From Corynebacterium gottingense (GTDB taxonomy: Bacteria > Actinomycetota > Actinomycetes > Mycobacteriales > Mycobacteriaceae), in assembly GCF_003693265.1 (NCBI RefSeq), contig NZ_RDRE01000012.1, forward strand, positions 1 to 63,340: a DNA stretch of 63,340 bases. Reading direction: 5' to 3'. Positions 17,014 through 25,770 of the stretch are shown here, piece after piece (positions within the stretch are counted from its first letter, which is position 1; every line of letters begins with the position of its first letter). The notes beneath the pieces were generated by a model. The model saw nothing but the letters and a program-made list of their open reading frames with translations. It made no database searches and had not been told where the DNA came from. The translations under genes were made by a program, and so were the position numbers.

Positions 17014-17733
17014 CTATTCTCGTGTCGGCTCAGGCACGACGAAGCGGTACCCCAGCCCCGGCTCAGTGAGGAGAAACTGCGGGTTCGTCGGGTCATCTTC
17101 CAGCTTGCGCCGCAGCTGGGAGGCATACACACGCAGGTAGTGACCCTGCCCTTCAAAACCCGGACCCCAGATCTCCTCTAGCAAATCCTCCTTGCGCACG
17201 AGTCCGCCGTGGGCGCGGAGCAGCGTGGTGAGCACACCCCACTCCGTCGGGGTCAGGTGGAGGACCTCACCGGCTTTGGTCACGCTGTGCTGCGGAATAT
17301 CAATGCGCAGATCCCCCGCGCGAATGACCCCGGTGTTCTGGTGCACCGGGGACTGCTGCGGCGCACCGTGCCGCAACGCGACGCGGACACGGGCAAGCAA
17401 CTCTTCCATGGAAAAGGGCTTGGTCACGTAATCATCGGCACCTTGGTCCAGCGCCGCGGCGCTTAAGAAGGGATCAGCGCGGGCCGTCAGGATCACCACG
17501 GGTACCGCGGACCAGCCGCGGATCCCGTCCAGCACCACGGAGCCGTCCATGTCGGGCAAGCCCATATCCAAGATGACCACGTCGGGCTCGTTGCGCGAGA
17601 CGACCTGCAGCCCCTTTGCGCCAGTGCCCGCGACAAAGACCTCGTAGCCGCGCGCTTTAAAGTTGATCCGCAGCGCGTTGAGCAGACGCGGGTCATCGTC
17701 CACGATCGCAATACGCACTTTCCTATTCGTCAT
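17014..17733 (-). CDS. kdpE: Response regulator KdpE
   Basis: This 239-residue OmpR-type regulator has a receiver domain with the acidic pocket VDDDP, phospho-acceptor Asp56 (ILDMGLPD) and conserved Lys in VTKPF (about 105). A winged-helix DNA-binding domain (about 135-235) has LTPTEWGVLTTLLRAHGGLV and RVYASQLRRKLEDDP, diagnostic of KdpE. It overlaps kdpD by 11 bp and ends the operon. It should activate kdp transcription under potassium limitation. Confidence 0.95.
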   Translation of the reverse strand: MTNRKVRIAIVDDDPRLLNALRINFKARGYEVFVAGTGAKGLQVVSRNEPDVVILDMGLPDMDGSVVLDGIRGWSAVPVVILTARADPFLSAAALDQGADDYVTKPFSMEELLARVRVALRHGAPQQSPVHQNTGVIRAGDLRIDIPQHSVTKAGEVLHLTPTEWGVLTTLLRAHGGLVRKEDLLEEIWGPGFEGQGHYLRVYASQLRRKLEDDPTNPQFLLTEPGLGYRFVVPEPTRE

Positions 17734-20347
17734 CGCTTTCTCCTTCCCGCCGCGGGAAACTTAGGGTAAACGTTGCCCCCGGGGTGGCTTCGACGGTGAT
17801 CGTACCGCGCATTGCCTCGACAAACCCGCGAACTACTGACAAACCAAGACCTACGCCACTGTCGTTGTTGGTATCGCCGAGACGCTGGAACGCCACGAAC
17901 ATGTCCTTTTGTTTCTCGGGCGGAATCCCCGGCCCCTCGTCCGACAAAGTCAGCTCTACTCGATCGTCCACAACTGCCGCGCTCAGGAGAATCTCCCCCG
18001 TTGGCGCGTAGCGCAGCGCGTTATCGAACAGGTTCGCCAGCACCCGCTCGAGCAGGGCGGCATCGGCGCAGCAGGTCATGCCCCGCAAGCTTTCATCGAG
18101 CACAAAGCGCTGCGTCTGCGCGCGCGAATGTCCAAACGCGCAAGAAGCAATCGCGCGGTGCGCCACCTCGTAGAGCTCCACCGCTTCACGACGAGCCGTC
18201 ACCGCACCGGCACTCAGACGCGAGTGGTCCAACAGGTTCGTCACCAGAAGCGTGAGCTGGTCAATACTCGCAGCGGTTTCCGCCAACAGCTCCTCCCTAT
18301 CCTCCGGGCTGAATTCCACCTCCGAGTTACGCAGCGAAGAGACCGCGAGCTTCGCCGTAGCCAGTGGGGTGCGTAGATCGTGGCTCACGCTCGACAACAG
18401 CGCGCGGCGCAGCTCATCTGCCGCCGCCACCGCGTTCACGCGCGCCGCCTCCTGGCTCAGCTGTTCCTCGCGCACCACACCCGCGAGATACCCAGCGACG
18501 ACTGCGACTAGGGTCCGGTCGCGCGCCGACAACGCCGGGCCTTCCAGAGCCAGCTCGACAGTCTGGTCCTCACTGTAAACGACCGTCTCGATGTTTTTAC
18601 CCGGGGCCGAACGCGGAATAGGGAGACGAGTGTGTTTTCGCTCCCCGCTGCCAGTGCTCTGAGATCCCCGTGCCGCAGACGAGGAGTACCACACAGCGAG
18701 GCTGTCGCCTGAGGCGTCAACAAGTTCGGCGCGGTGGCATCCAAACGCTTCGCCGACTTTCCGCATCACCGCGTCGATTGGTGCCACGTCGGCGTTGCGG
18801 TTGAGCACTGCGCGGGAGAAGACGGTGAGGAGCTCCGCGTCGCGGGCAGCTACGAGCGCATTGTGGCGCTCCCCCTTGGTCCTCCGAACCAAGATCCCCA
18901 CGGCCAACGCGGTGGCAACCATGACAGCGGCGATCACCGCGTTCGCCGGATCAGCAATGTCAAAAGTATGTATGGGAGGGGTGAAGTACCAGTTCACCGC
19001 CAGTCCCGACGCCACCGCCACCAGCACTGCGGAGAGCAAGTCTGCAGCGAGGCTGACCAGGAGGATGAGTGCAAAATAGAACGCGGCGCAGGTGCCGGTG
19101 CCCAACGCCTGGCCATCTGCCGCGACAAGAAGCGCGGTCAACGCGACGAAGGCAAGAGCCGCCACCACCAACGACACCGCGCGGCGCGGAACCGAGCGCA
19201 GTGGGCGAAAGAGCTGAGTGACCCTGCGCGTTCGTTTGGGAGGCAGGTTCACAATGTGGCAGTCAATCTTGCCGGACTGGCGCACCACCGCATCCACCAC
19301 AGAGCTGGGGCCGTGCAGCTCAAACCGTCCCCTGGAGGAGACCCCCAGCACCAGCTGCGTTGCATTGACACTCCGTGCAAAATTCAGCAAGGCTTCTGGC
19401 ACCGAGTCGCCGGTGACCTGGTGCAATCGCGCGCCGACGTCCTGGGCCAGCGTTTGCAGCTTTGCCAGTTGCTGCGCCGACCCCGCTACGGACGAGGTAC
19501 CGGATGCGAAAGAGTCCCCAAAGACCACGTGCACCACGTGTAGCTCCGCGGAAGACTTCGTGGCAATGCGACGCCCGCGCCGGATGAGCAGCTCGGCGTG
19601 CGCAACATTCTGCACAGCCACGACAACCCGCTCCCGCGCCTCCCACGTCTCCGTGATCTCCTGCTCGGCACGGTAGGCCGCCAGGGCTTCGTCGACCTGA
19701 TCTGCCAGCCAAAGCAGGGCGAGCTCGCGGAGCGCGGTGAGGTTACCGACGCGAAAGTAGTTATTTAGCGCCGGTGCGATGCGCGCCTCGTGGTAGACCT
19801 GGCCGTCGCTCAAGCGCGTGCGCAACAGTTGCGGGGAGACGTCAATCAGCTCGATCTCGTCGGCGGCACGAACCACCTCATCGGGCACCGTTTCCTGCGG
19901 CGCGATGCCTGTGATCTGCGTGATGACGTCGTTGAGGCTTTCTACGTGCTGGATGTTCAAGGTGGAAATCACGTCGATTCCCGCATCCAAGATCTCCTCT
20001 ACATCCTCCCAGCGCTTCGCGTGCGTTTCGCCGCGAGGATTGGAGTGCGCGAACTCGTCGATAAGCACGATGCTCGGTCGCCTCCTAAGCACTGCCTCGG
20101 TATCCAACTCACCGGCGGCGATCGCGCCAACGTGCCGCCGCGGAATGACCTCGAGGCCCTCGCACAGCGACTTCGTGTAGGCACGGCCGTGATCTTCAAC
20201 AATGCCGACGACTACATCAGTGCCACCCCGCAGCAGTGTGTGCGCCTCACTCAGCATTGCGCAGGTCTTGCCCGAGCCGGGCGCAGCGCCAAGATAGATT
20301 TTGAGCCGACCCCGCTTAGGAGTCTGGGGTGTGGAGTGCGTGGACAT
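17723..20347 (-). CDS. kdpD: Potassium/osmosensing histidine kinase KdpD
   Basis: This 874-residue full-length KdpD has an N-terminal KdpD domain with Walker A GAAPGSGKT (about residues 20-28) and DEFAHSNPRG. A UspA-like domain follows (about 240-360), then four membrane helices (DUF4118, about 390-500), a GAF-like segment, HisKA with SSVSHDLRTPLATAKL (His about 655) and HATPase with GLGLSVVRGFVEA. It senses low potassium and phosphorylates KdpE. It starts 12 bp after the kdpC stop. It belongs to a kdp cluster that occupies the place held in M. tuberculosis by two ArsA-like ATPases. Confidence 0.96.
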   Translation of the reverse strand: MSTHSTPQTPKRGRLKIYLGAAPGSGKTCAMLSEAHTLLRGGTDVVVGIVEDHGRAYTKSLCEGLEVIPRRHVGAIAAGELDTEAVLRRRPSIVLIDEFAHSNPRGETHAKRWEDVEEILDAGIDVISTLNIQHVESLNDVITQITGIAPQETVPDEVVRAADEIELIDVSPQLLRTRLSDGQVYHEARIAPALNNYFRVGNLTALRELALLWLADQVDEALAAYRAEQEITETWEARERVVVAVQNVAHAELLIRRGRRIATKSSAELHVVHVVFGDSFASGTSSVAGSAQQLAKLQTLAQDVGARLHQVTGDSVPEALLNFARSVNATQLVLGVSSRGRFELHGPSSVVDAVVRQSGKIDCHIVNLPPKRTRRVTQLFRPLRSVPRRAVSLVVAALAFVALTALLVAADGQALGTGTCAAFYFALILLVSLAADLLSAVLVAVASGLAVNWYFTPPIHTFDIADPANAVIAAVMVATALAVGILVRRTKGERHNALVAARDAELLTVFSRAVLNRNADVAPIDAVMRKVGEAFGCHRAELVDASGDSLAVWYSSSAARGSQSTGSGERKHTRLPIPRSAPGKNIETVVYSEDQTVELALEGPALSARDRTLVAVVAGYLAGVVREEQLSQEAARVNAVAAADELRRALLSSVSHDLRTPLATAKLAVSSLRNSEVEFSPEDREELLAETAASIDQLTLLVTNLLDHSRLSAGAVTARREAVELYEVAHRAIASCAFGHSRAQTQRFVLDESLRGMTCCADAALLERVLANLFDNALRYAPTGEILLSAAVVDDRVELTLSDEGPGIPPEKQKDMFVAFQRLGDTNNDSGVGLGLSVVRGFVEAMRGTITVEATPGATFTLSFPRREGESDDE

Positions 20348-20359
20348 AAGTCAATTCTC

Positions 20360-20911
20360 TTATGCGCAGGGCGGTGGCGTGGGCAACGCCATGTTCAGCG
20401 TGGTCACATTGACAGCGTCCTGGCCAAGAATCCCCAGGCTAGCGAGGTCAGTGTGGGTGGCAATCAGCTCCTCGATCTCCGCGACACTCATACCCTGCTC
20501 CCGCGCGACTCGAGGTGCTTGGAGTGCGGCGTACGCGGGGCTGATCCCAGGGTCGACGCCGGAACCAGAGCCGGTCACCGCGTCGCTCGGTACCTCGCCC
20601 TCCGCGACCCCTTCCCGCTGAGCAATTGCTTGCCGACGCTTGCCTATCTCCTCCTGCAGCACCGCACTACTCGCACCGTAGTTGCTCATGCCCTCGGCGC
20701 GAGGGAAGAAGTACGGGCCTTCGCTCACGCCATCTTGAATTTTGGCTGAGCCCGCCAGACATTCACCCTGGTAGAGCAGGCTCCCCTCCGCCGAATCCAC
20801 CTTGATGCGGGAAATTCCCCACACCGCCGCCGGGTACGCCAAACCGAGGGCGAAGGTACACAGCAGTACTGCCACAAAACCGGCGATGAGGTTACGCATA
20901 TAGATACGCAT
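20360..20911 (-). CDS. kdpC: Potassium-transporting ATPase subunit C
   Basis: This 183-residue subunit has a single N-terminal membrane helix (about residues 8-30). Diagnostic motifs are YFFPRAEGMSNYGASSA and GSGVDPGISPAYAALQAPRVA (DPxISxxAAxxQxxRVA). The start at 20911 (MRIYMRNLIAGF) fits the family; upstream sequence is kdpB shadow. KdpC bridges KdpA and KdpB and may raise ATP affinity. It starts 13 bp after the kdpB stop. Confidence 0.95.
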   Translation of the reverse strand: MRIYMRNLIAGFVAVLLCTFALGLAYPAAVWGISRIKVDSAEGSLLYQGECLAGSAKIQDGVSEGPYFFPRAEGMSNYGASSAVLQEEIGKRRQAIAQREGVAEGEVPSDAVTGSGSGVDPGISPAYAALQAPRVAREQGMSVAEIEELIATHTDLASLGILGQDAVNVTTLNMALPTPPPCA

Positions 20912-20924
20912 GACTATTCCTTTC

Positions 20925-22979
20925 CTACTGCAATCCCGGGAGGAGTGCGACGACCTGGTCAATGAGCCAGATCCCGATGAATGGTGTGAGCACGCCGCCC
21001 AGCCCCCAGATTCCGAGGTTGCGGCGAAGTAACGAGGACGCTGAAGCGGGGGTGTACGACACACCCTTCAAGGCGAGCGGGATCAGCGCGACGATAATCA
21101 GCGCGTTAAACACCACTGCAGAAACGATGGCCGACTGCGGTGAATGCAGGTGCATCACGTTGAGCTGTTCGAGGTGCGGCAGCTGCGCGGAGAACAACGC
21201 AGGCAGAATGGCGAAGTACTTCGCCAGGTCGTTGGCCAGAGAGAAGGTGGTCAGCGCGCCGCGGGTGATAAGCAGCTGCTTGCCGATACGCACGACGTCG
21301 ATGAGCTTTGTCGGGTCCGAATCCAGATCGACCATGTTCGCGGCCTCCTTGGCCGCGGAGGTGCCAGTATTCATCGCCACGCCGACATCGGCCTGCGCGA
21401 GCGCCGGTGCGTCGTTCGTGCCATCGCCGGTCATCGCGACCATGCGCCCTTGTGCCTGCTCTTCCCGAATGCGGGCGAGTTTATCCTCTGGGGTAGCCTC
21501 GGCAATGTAGTCGTCCACGCCGGCCTCTTGTGCGATCGCGGCAGCCGTGAGCGGGTTATCGCCGGTGACCATCACCGTTTTAATGCCCATTGCGCGCAGT
21601 TCCGCGAAGCGCTCCGCCATGCCCGGCTTCACGACGTCGCTCAAGCGCACCACTGCCAGCACCCGCCGAGTCTCGTCCGCCTCTTCCACGGCAACAGGCA
21701 GCGGGGTCCCGCCTTCCTGCGCGATCTGGGTGATTGCCGCCTCAATCTCTTGCGGCCACTGGCCACCGGCCTCGGTGACCCAGCGGCGCACCGCGTCTCC
21801 TGCGCCCTTGCGCAGTTTGCGCCCGGCAAGGTCCAGGCCGGACATGCGAGTCGAAGCACTGAACGGGATGACCTCGGCGGTGCGTTCTTCCTCGCCTGCC
21901 CCGGAGGGCAGGTCGTAGTGCTCGGTCAGCCATGCGACAATCGAGCGCCCCTCGGGCGTTTCATCTGCGACCGAAGCCACGCGCGCGACGTTCGCTGCCT
22001 CGAGTTCATCGACGCCTTGCGCCACGATCAGGTCCGTTGCCTGACGGTTTCCGTAGGTGATGGTGCCCGTCTTATCTAGCAGCAGGGTCGCCACGTCACC
22101 GGCGGCTTCCACCGCGCGGCCCGAGGTGGCGAGCACGTTGTGGCGAACCAGGCGGTTCATCCCTGCGATGCCCACCGCAGAAAGCAGTGCCGCAATCGTC
22201 GTGGGGATCAGGCACACCAGCAGCGCGATCAGTGAGAGTGGGGACAGTTCAGCGCCAGTAAAAACACCCATTGGGGCAAGGGCGGTGACGGCGATGAGGA
22301 AAAGGATCGTCAGCGTAGACAACAGGATGCTCAACGCGATCTCGTTGGGTGTTTTCCTGCGCTCAGCCCCCTCCACCAGCGCGATCATGGTATCCACGAA
22401 GGTCGAGCCGGGCTCGGAGGTGATCGTGACAACGATGGAGTCGGACAACACGACGGTGCCGCCCGTCACTGCACAGCGATCGCCGCCCGCCTCGCGCACA
22501 ACCGGGGCAGACTCACCAGTGATCGCAGATTCATCGACAGTGGCCGCGCCCTCGATCACATCACCGTCGCCGGGGATGGTCTCCCCCGCTTCAACCCGGA
22601 CAATCGCGCCTCTTGTTAGCTCCGACGCCGGGACGACTTCGATGCCGTTGTCGGTCACGAGGTTCGCGGTGGCGTCGTCACGCACCGAGCGCAAACTGTC
22701 AGCCTGGGCCTTGCCGCGCCCCTCAGCGTAGGCTTCCGCAAACGCCGCGAACGCGATGGTAAACCACAGCCAAATCGTGATCACCCAGCCGTAGACACTC
22801 GGCGCAGCGATGGACCACATCGTGGTCAGCGCAGCGCCGACCCAGACGACGAACATCACAGGGTTCCGGGACTGCTCCAGCGGCGACATCTTCCGGGGCA
22901 GCGCCTGCAGCGCCGGGCCCACGAGACTGCTGTTGTCGTTGCGCTGCTTCTTTTTGGGTGTCAAAGTTTGGGTAGTCAT
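20925..22979 (-). CDS. kdpB: Potassium-transporting P-type ATPase subunit B
   Basis: This 684-residue catalytic P-type ATPase subunit has the actuator motif ITGESAPV, phosphorylation site [14 protein letters not shown] (Asp at about 301), and hinge motifs [14 protein letters not shown] and [22 protein letters not shown]. The start at 22979 overlaps the kdpA stop as ATGA. It drives high-affinity K+ uptake by ATP hydrolysis through the KdpA channel-like subunit. Confidence 0.97.
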   Translation of the reverse strand: MTTQTLTPKKKQRNDNSSLVGPALQALPRKMSPLEQSRNPVMFVVWVGAALTTMWSIAAPSVYGWVITIWLWFTIAFAAFAEAYAEGRGKAQADSLRSVRDDATANLVTDNGIEVVPASELTRGAIVRVEAGETIPGDGDVIEGAATVDESAITGESAPVVREAGGDRCAVTGGTVVLSDSIVVTITSEPGSTFVDTMIALVEGAERRKTPNEIALSILLSTLTILFLIAVTALAPMGVFTGAELSPLSLIALLVCLIPTTIAALLSAVGIAGMNRLVRHNVLATSGRAVEAAGDVATLLLDKTGTITYGNRQATDLIVAQGVDELEAANVARVASVADETPEGRSIVAWLTEHYDLPSGAGEEERTAEVIPFSASTRMSGLDLAGRKLRKGAGDAVRRWVTEAGGQWPQEIEAAITQIAQEGGTPLPVAVEEADETRRVLAVVRLSDVVKPGMAERFAELRAMGIKTVMVTGDNPLTAAAIAQEAGVDDYIAEATPEDKLARIREEQAQGRMVAMTGDGTNDAPALAQADVGVAMNTGTSAAKEAANMVDLDSDPTKLIDVVRIGKQLLITRGALTTFSLANDLAKYFAILPALFSAQLPHLEQLNVMHLHSPQSAIVSAVVFNALIIVALIPLALKGVSYTPASASSLLRRNLGIWGLGGVLTPFIGIWLIDQVVALLPGLQ

Positions 22980-24691
22980 GAGAGTGCCTCCGAAATGGGA
23001 CCCAGGGTAAGAACGGGGAAGAACGTCAGCGCTGCGACCAGCACGATGACGCCAACCGTGAGCAAGGCGAAGGTGATGCCAGCCGTGGGCAAGCTCCCCG
23101 CGGTGGTTGCTTGGGCACGCTGCCCCGCAAGGCTGCCGGCCAGCGACAGCGCGAACACGATGGGCAAGAACCGGCCAAGCAGCATGACCACGCCAAGCGA
23201 GATCTGCCACCACGGTTCGGTCACCGTCAGCCCTGCGAAGGCGGAGCCGTTGTTGTTTGCCGCCGAGGTGAAGGCGTACAGCACTTCAGAGAGCGCGTGG
23301 GCGTTGTCAGGCGTGCCCGGCGCGCCAAAGTTCGTCGCGGACGCTTCAACCAGCGCACGCTGCGCAACCGACGCACCGACGCCGACCAGCACCAGTACCG
23401 GCATCGTCAGGATGTACAAGCTCACCGCGGAAATCTCCTGGCGGCCAATCTTGTTGCCCATGAACTCTGGAGTGCGACCGACCAGTAGCCCGCCGATGAA
23501 CACTGCGAGCACAGCGACAATCACCAGGCCGTATAGACCGGTACCGACGCCACCCGGCGCGATTTCTCCCAACAGCATGTTGAGGATGAGCAGGCCGCCG
23601 CCGTGCGGCGAGTAACTGTCATGCATCGAGTCGACTGCACCCGTGGACGTCCCTGTCGTCGAGACCGCAAAGAGCGCGGACGCATCGATGCCGAGACGCT
23701 GCTCAATGCCCTCCATGTTGCTTCCGGCCGCAGTGGCGGCACCTCCCACCACGGTGTGCTGCGCCCACGCCACCAGCATGACCATCACTGCCCACAGACC
23801 ACCGGCCACCCCAAGGAGGGTATAGGCGTGCTTGTGGGATTTGAGCATGACACCGTAGGCGCGGATGAAGCTGAAGGAGATCACGAGCAGTGCGAAGATC
23901 TCCACCATGTTGGTAAAGCCCGTGGGGTTTTCAAACGGGTGCGCAGAGTTCGCACCAAAGATACCGCCGCCGTTAGTGCCGAGAAGCTTGATTGCTTCCT
24001 GGCTTGCCACCGGCGCACGCGAAATATCGACGCCGGACGCGCTCACCAGATTGGACCCGAAGGTTTGCATCGTGCCGCCCAGGATGAGCACAGTGGAAAT
24101 GACCAGTGATAGCGGCAGCAGGATGCGGACAAGGCTGCGCGTTAAATCCACCCAGAAGTTTCCGATCAGCTGCTGGCCGGACTGCTCAGCCACCGTGTCG
24201 CGGCTATACCCGAGGTGGCCAATGCCGCGGATGAGCGCGGCAGCCACAGACATGCCAACGGCTGCGGAGGCGAAGTTCTGTACCGTCAGGCCAAGCATCT
24301 GCGTTGCGTTGGTCAGCGTGTCTTCGCCGGAGTAGGACTGCCAGTTCGTGTTTGACACAAACGACGCTGCGGTGTTGAAGGCCATCCACGGCTCGACCGC
24401 CGTGTCGCGAGCGTTGCCGAAACTCGGCAGCACCGTTTGCAACCGCTGGACTAAGTAGAGCGCGAGCACGGAAGCGAGGCTGAATCCGAGGAGTGCACGC
24501 GCATAGTTTTTACTGCTGTGCCCCCGGCTGGGGTCGACGCGCAGGATTGCGTAAATACCGCGCTCTACCGCCCAATCCCGCTCGGATGTGTAGCTGCGCG
24601 CCATCCAACTGCCCAGGGGAACGTACGCGAGCACCAGCAGCGCTATAAGGACGAGGAATTGCGGCAGTACCGCCGCTATTGCGTGCATCAT
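22976..24691 (-). CDS. kdpA: Potassium-transporting ATPase subunit A
   Basis: This 571-residue polytopic subunit of the SKT superfamily forms the K+ pathway. Family signatures include [20 protein letters not shown] (selectivity-filter repeat 1), [19 protein letters not shown], and [16 protein letters not shown] (later filter repeats). The length matches KdpA. The ATG at 24691 overlaps the kdpF stop by 3 nt within an ATGA junction; a second ATG follows immediately. Confidence 0.96.
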   Translation of the reverse strand: MMHAIAAVLPQFLVLIALLVLAYVPLGSWMARSYTSERDWAVERGIYAILRVDPSRGHSSKNYARALLGFSLASVLALYLVQRLQTVLPSFGNARDTAVEPWMAFNTAASFVSNTNWQSYSGEDTLTNATQMLGLTVQNFASAAVGMSVAAALIRGIGHLGYSRDTVAEQSGQQLIGNFWVDLTRSLVRILLPLSLVISTVLILGGTMQTFGSNLVSASGVDISRAPVASQEAIKLLGTNGGGIFGANSAHPFENPTGFTNMVEIFALLVISFSFIRAYGVMLKSHKHAYTLLGVAGGLWAVMVMLVAWAQHTVVGGAATAAGSNMEGIEQRLGIDASALFAVSTTGTSTGAVDSMHDSYSPHGGGLLILNMLLGEIAPGGVGTGLYGLVIVAVLAVFIGGLLVGRTPEFMGNKIGRQEISAVSLYILTMPVLVLVGVGASVAQRALVEASATNFGAPGTPDNAHALSEVLYAFTSAANNNGSAFAGLTVTEPWWQISLGVVMLLGRFLPIVFALSLAGSLAGQRAQATTAGSLPTAGITFALLTVGVIVLVAALTFFPVLTLGPISEALS

Positions 24692-24786
24692 GCGAATCGC
24701 TCCGGATCAATGAGCGAAATGACAAGGTAGACCACGAGGAGTGCGACAACGATGAGCCCGACTGTCGCGGTTACGGTACTCATCAT
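24688..24786 (-). CDS. kdpF: KdpF small subunit
   Basis: This 32-residue single-helix peptide, MMSTVTATVGLIVVALLVVY followed by [12 protein letters not shown], matches the KdpF pattern (hydrophobic helix ending in L-x-PERF). KdpF stabilises the KdpABC complex. It is preceded by AGGAGAGG. Either the first ATG (24786) or the second (24783) could be used; the first makes an ATGA overlap with a small upstream ORF. Confidence 0.9.
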   Translation of the reverse strand: MMSTVTATVGLIVVALLVVYLVISLIDPERFA

Positions 24787-24866
24787 TTTCCTCTCCTGAT
24801 CTCATTAACCAGGGAGGGGCAGCCGAGCGTAAGGAACACGACCACAATGACGAAAAGGTCCAGCAT
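24783..24866 (-). CDS. Putative 27-residue membrane peptide leading the kdp operon
   Basis: The frame MLDLFVIVVVFLTLGCPSLV followed by NEIRRGK is preceded by GGAGGA at about 8 nt. It ends in an ATGA overlap with kdpF, the same junction type as kdpF-kdpA and kdpA-kdpB. It would be one membrane helix with a positively charged C-terminal tail. I do not know it as a named Kdp component. Options are a second KdpF-like subunit, a regulator of KdpD, or a translational leader for kdpF. Confidence 0.6.
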   Translation of the reverse strand: MLDLFVIVVVFLTLGCPSLVNEIRRGK

Positions 24867-25082
24867 CAGGAAGAGTCCTCCATGTGAACATGTGTTGAAG
24901 CGATTGCCCGATACGTGCTGCGAATCAGGCGCCGGTGCGATTGCACCTGCCACAACTCACGTTATGGCTAGTCAGCGTCGCTTCCGCATGTTCTTTGCGC
25001 GATATTTACACCCCACCTGCCAAACTTTTACGTTTTCTTTACGCGCCCACTTCCACCCGTCGGGAGAAGCCGTGAAAAGAGT
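24867..25082 (-). promoter_or_regulatory. kdp operon control region
   Basis: TTTACG occurs twice, 11 bp apart (25027-25032 and 25038-25043), in an AT-rich patch suited to an OmpR-type regulator such as KdpE. Closer to the genes, GGTGC-N4-GCACC (24934-24947) can form a leader hairpin. No clear -10/-35 pair can be chosen by eye. Confidence 0.4.
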
Positions 25083-25114
25083 GCGGCCCCGCTCAGAAAG
25101 TTGAGCGGGGCCGC
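25083..25114. terminator. Strong terminator after whcA
   Basis: A 13-bp perfect stem, GCGGCCCCGCTCA pairing with TGAGCGGGGCCGC around a 6-nt loop, lies 15 bp after the whcA stop. On the minus strand it is followed by CTCTTTTC, a usable U-tract. Confidence 0.8.
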
Positions 25115-25128
25115 AAGACGTACGTGCG

Positions 25129-25497
25129 TTAGAGCCCTTCGATTTCCTTTCCGGAGGACAGGTACTCGGCCCAGTCGGTCACATCGGGGTTCTTGCGCAG
25201 CACGGCGCGACGCTGGCGCTCGGTAAGGCCGCCCCAGACGCCGAACTCCACCTTGTTGTCCAGCGCATCCGCGCAGCATTCCATCTGCACCGGGCAGCGG
25301 CGGCAGATGGCCGCAGCCTTGCGCTGTTCAGCGCCGCGAACGAAGAGCGCGTCCGGATCGCCGTTGCGGCAATGCGCCCTGGTCACCCATTCCCCGCGAT
25401 CAAACATGAGGTTGCCGTCTGCGTCACACTTTCGCGCGGTGGTAGAGGCTGCGCGCAGTCCGGCGTGCAGTTCGTTGCGTCCGAGTGTTGTGGTCAT
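25129..25497 (-). CDS. whcA: WhiB-family iron-sulfur regulator (WhcA/WhiB4-like)
   Basis: This 122-residue Wbl protein has four cluster cysteines (C43, C65, C68, C74 in HCRNGDP and ICRRCPVQMEC) and the GVWGGLTERQRR turn and basic tail. Position divergent from a class A PBP matches Rv3681c (whiB4)/Rv3682 (ponA2) and C. glutamicum whcA, a negative regulator of oxidative-stress genes. The start at 25497 follows GAAAGGAG. The paralogue assignment rests on synteny. Confidence 0.85.
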   Translation of the reverse strand: MTTTLGRNELHAGLRAASTTARKCDADGNLMFDRGEWVTRAHCRNGDPDALFVRGAEQRKAAAICRRCPVQMECCADALDNKVEFGVWGGLTERQRRAVLRKNPDVTDWAEYLSSGKEIEGL

Positions 25498-25770
25498 GGC
25501 GGGCTCCTTTCGGGAGGGCGTTCGTGCATAATTCACACCTTGACGCAATTTATACTACGTCAAGCCTGTGCGGCACCCACATCGGCCTACCGTTACCTTG
25601 CTGCAGGTTCCCAATCGCGGCCCCGCAACCTGGCAAATAAGCTTCAGGAATGCTGTATGCATTTTGCACCTGTAAGTGTATTCACATACCCCCACCCCTG
25701 TCGAATGGGTCACATTTTTGGGGGGAGATATGTATTCACCCGCGGCACGCCGATCATTTAAGGTAAAGGC
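25498..25770. promoter_or_regulatory. Divergent whcA-ponA2 control region
   Basis: It contains the inverted repeat TTGACG-N12-CGTCAA (25540-25563) on the whcA side. On the ponA2 side, TGTATTCAC appears twice about 55 bp apart (near 25676 and 25732), and C-rich and G-rich tracts between them can pair imperfectly. TAAGGT (25759-25764) ends 6 nt before the ponA2 GTG, implying a leaderless mRNA. Confidence 0.5.
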
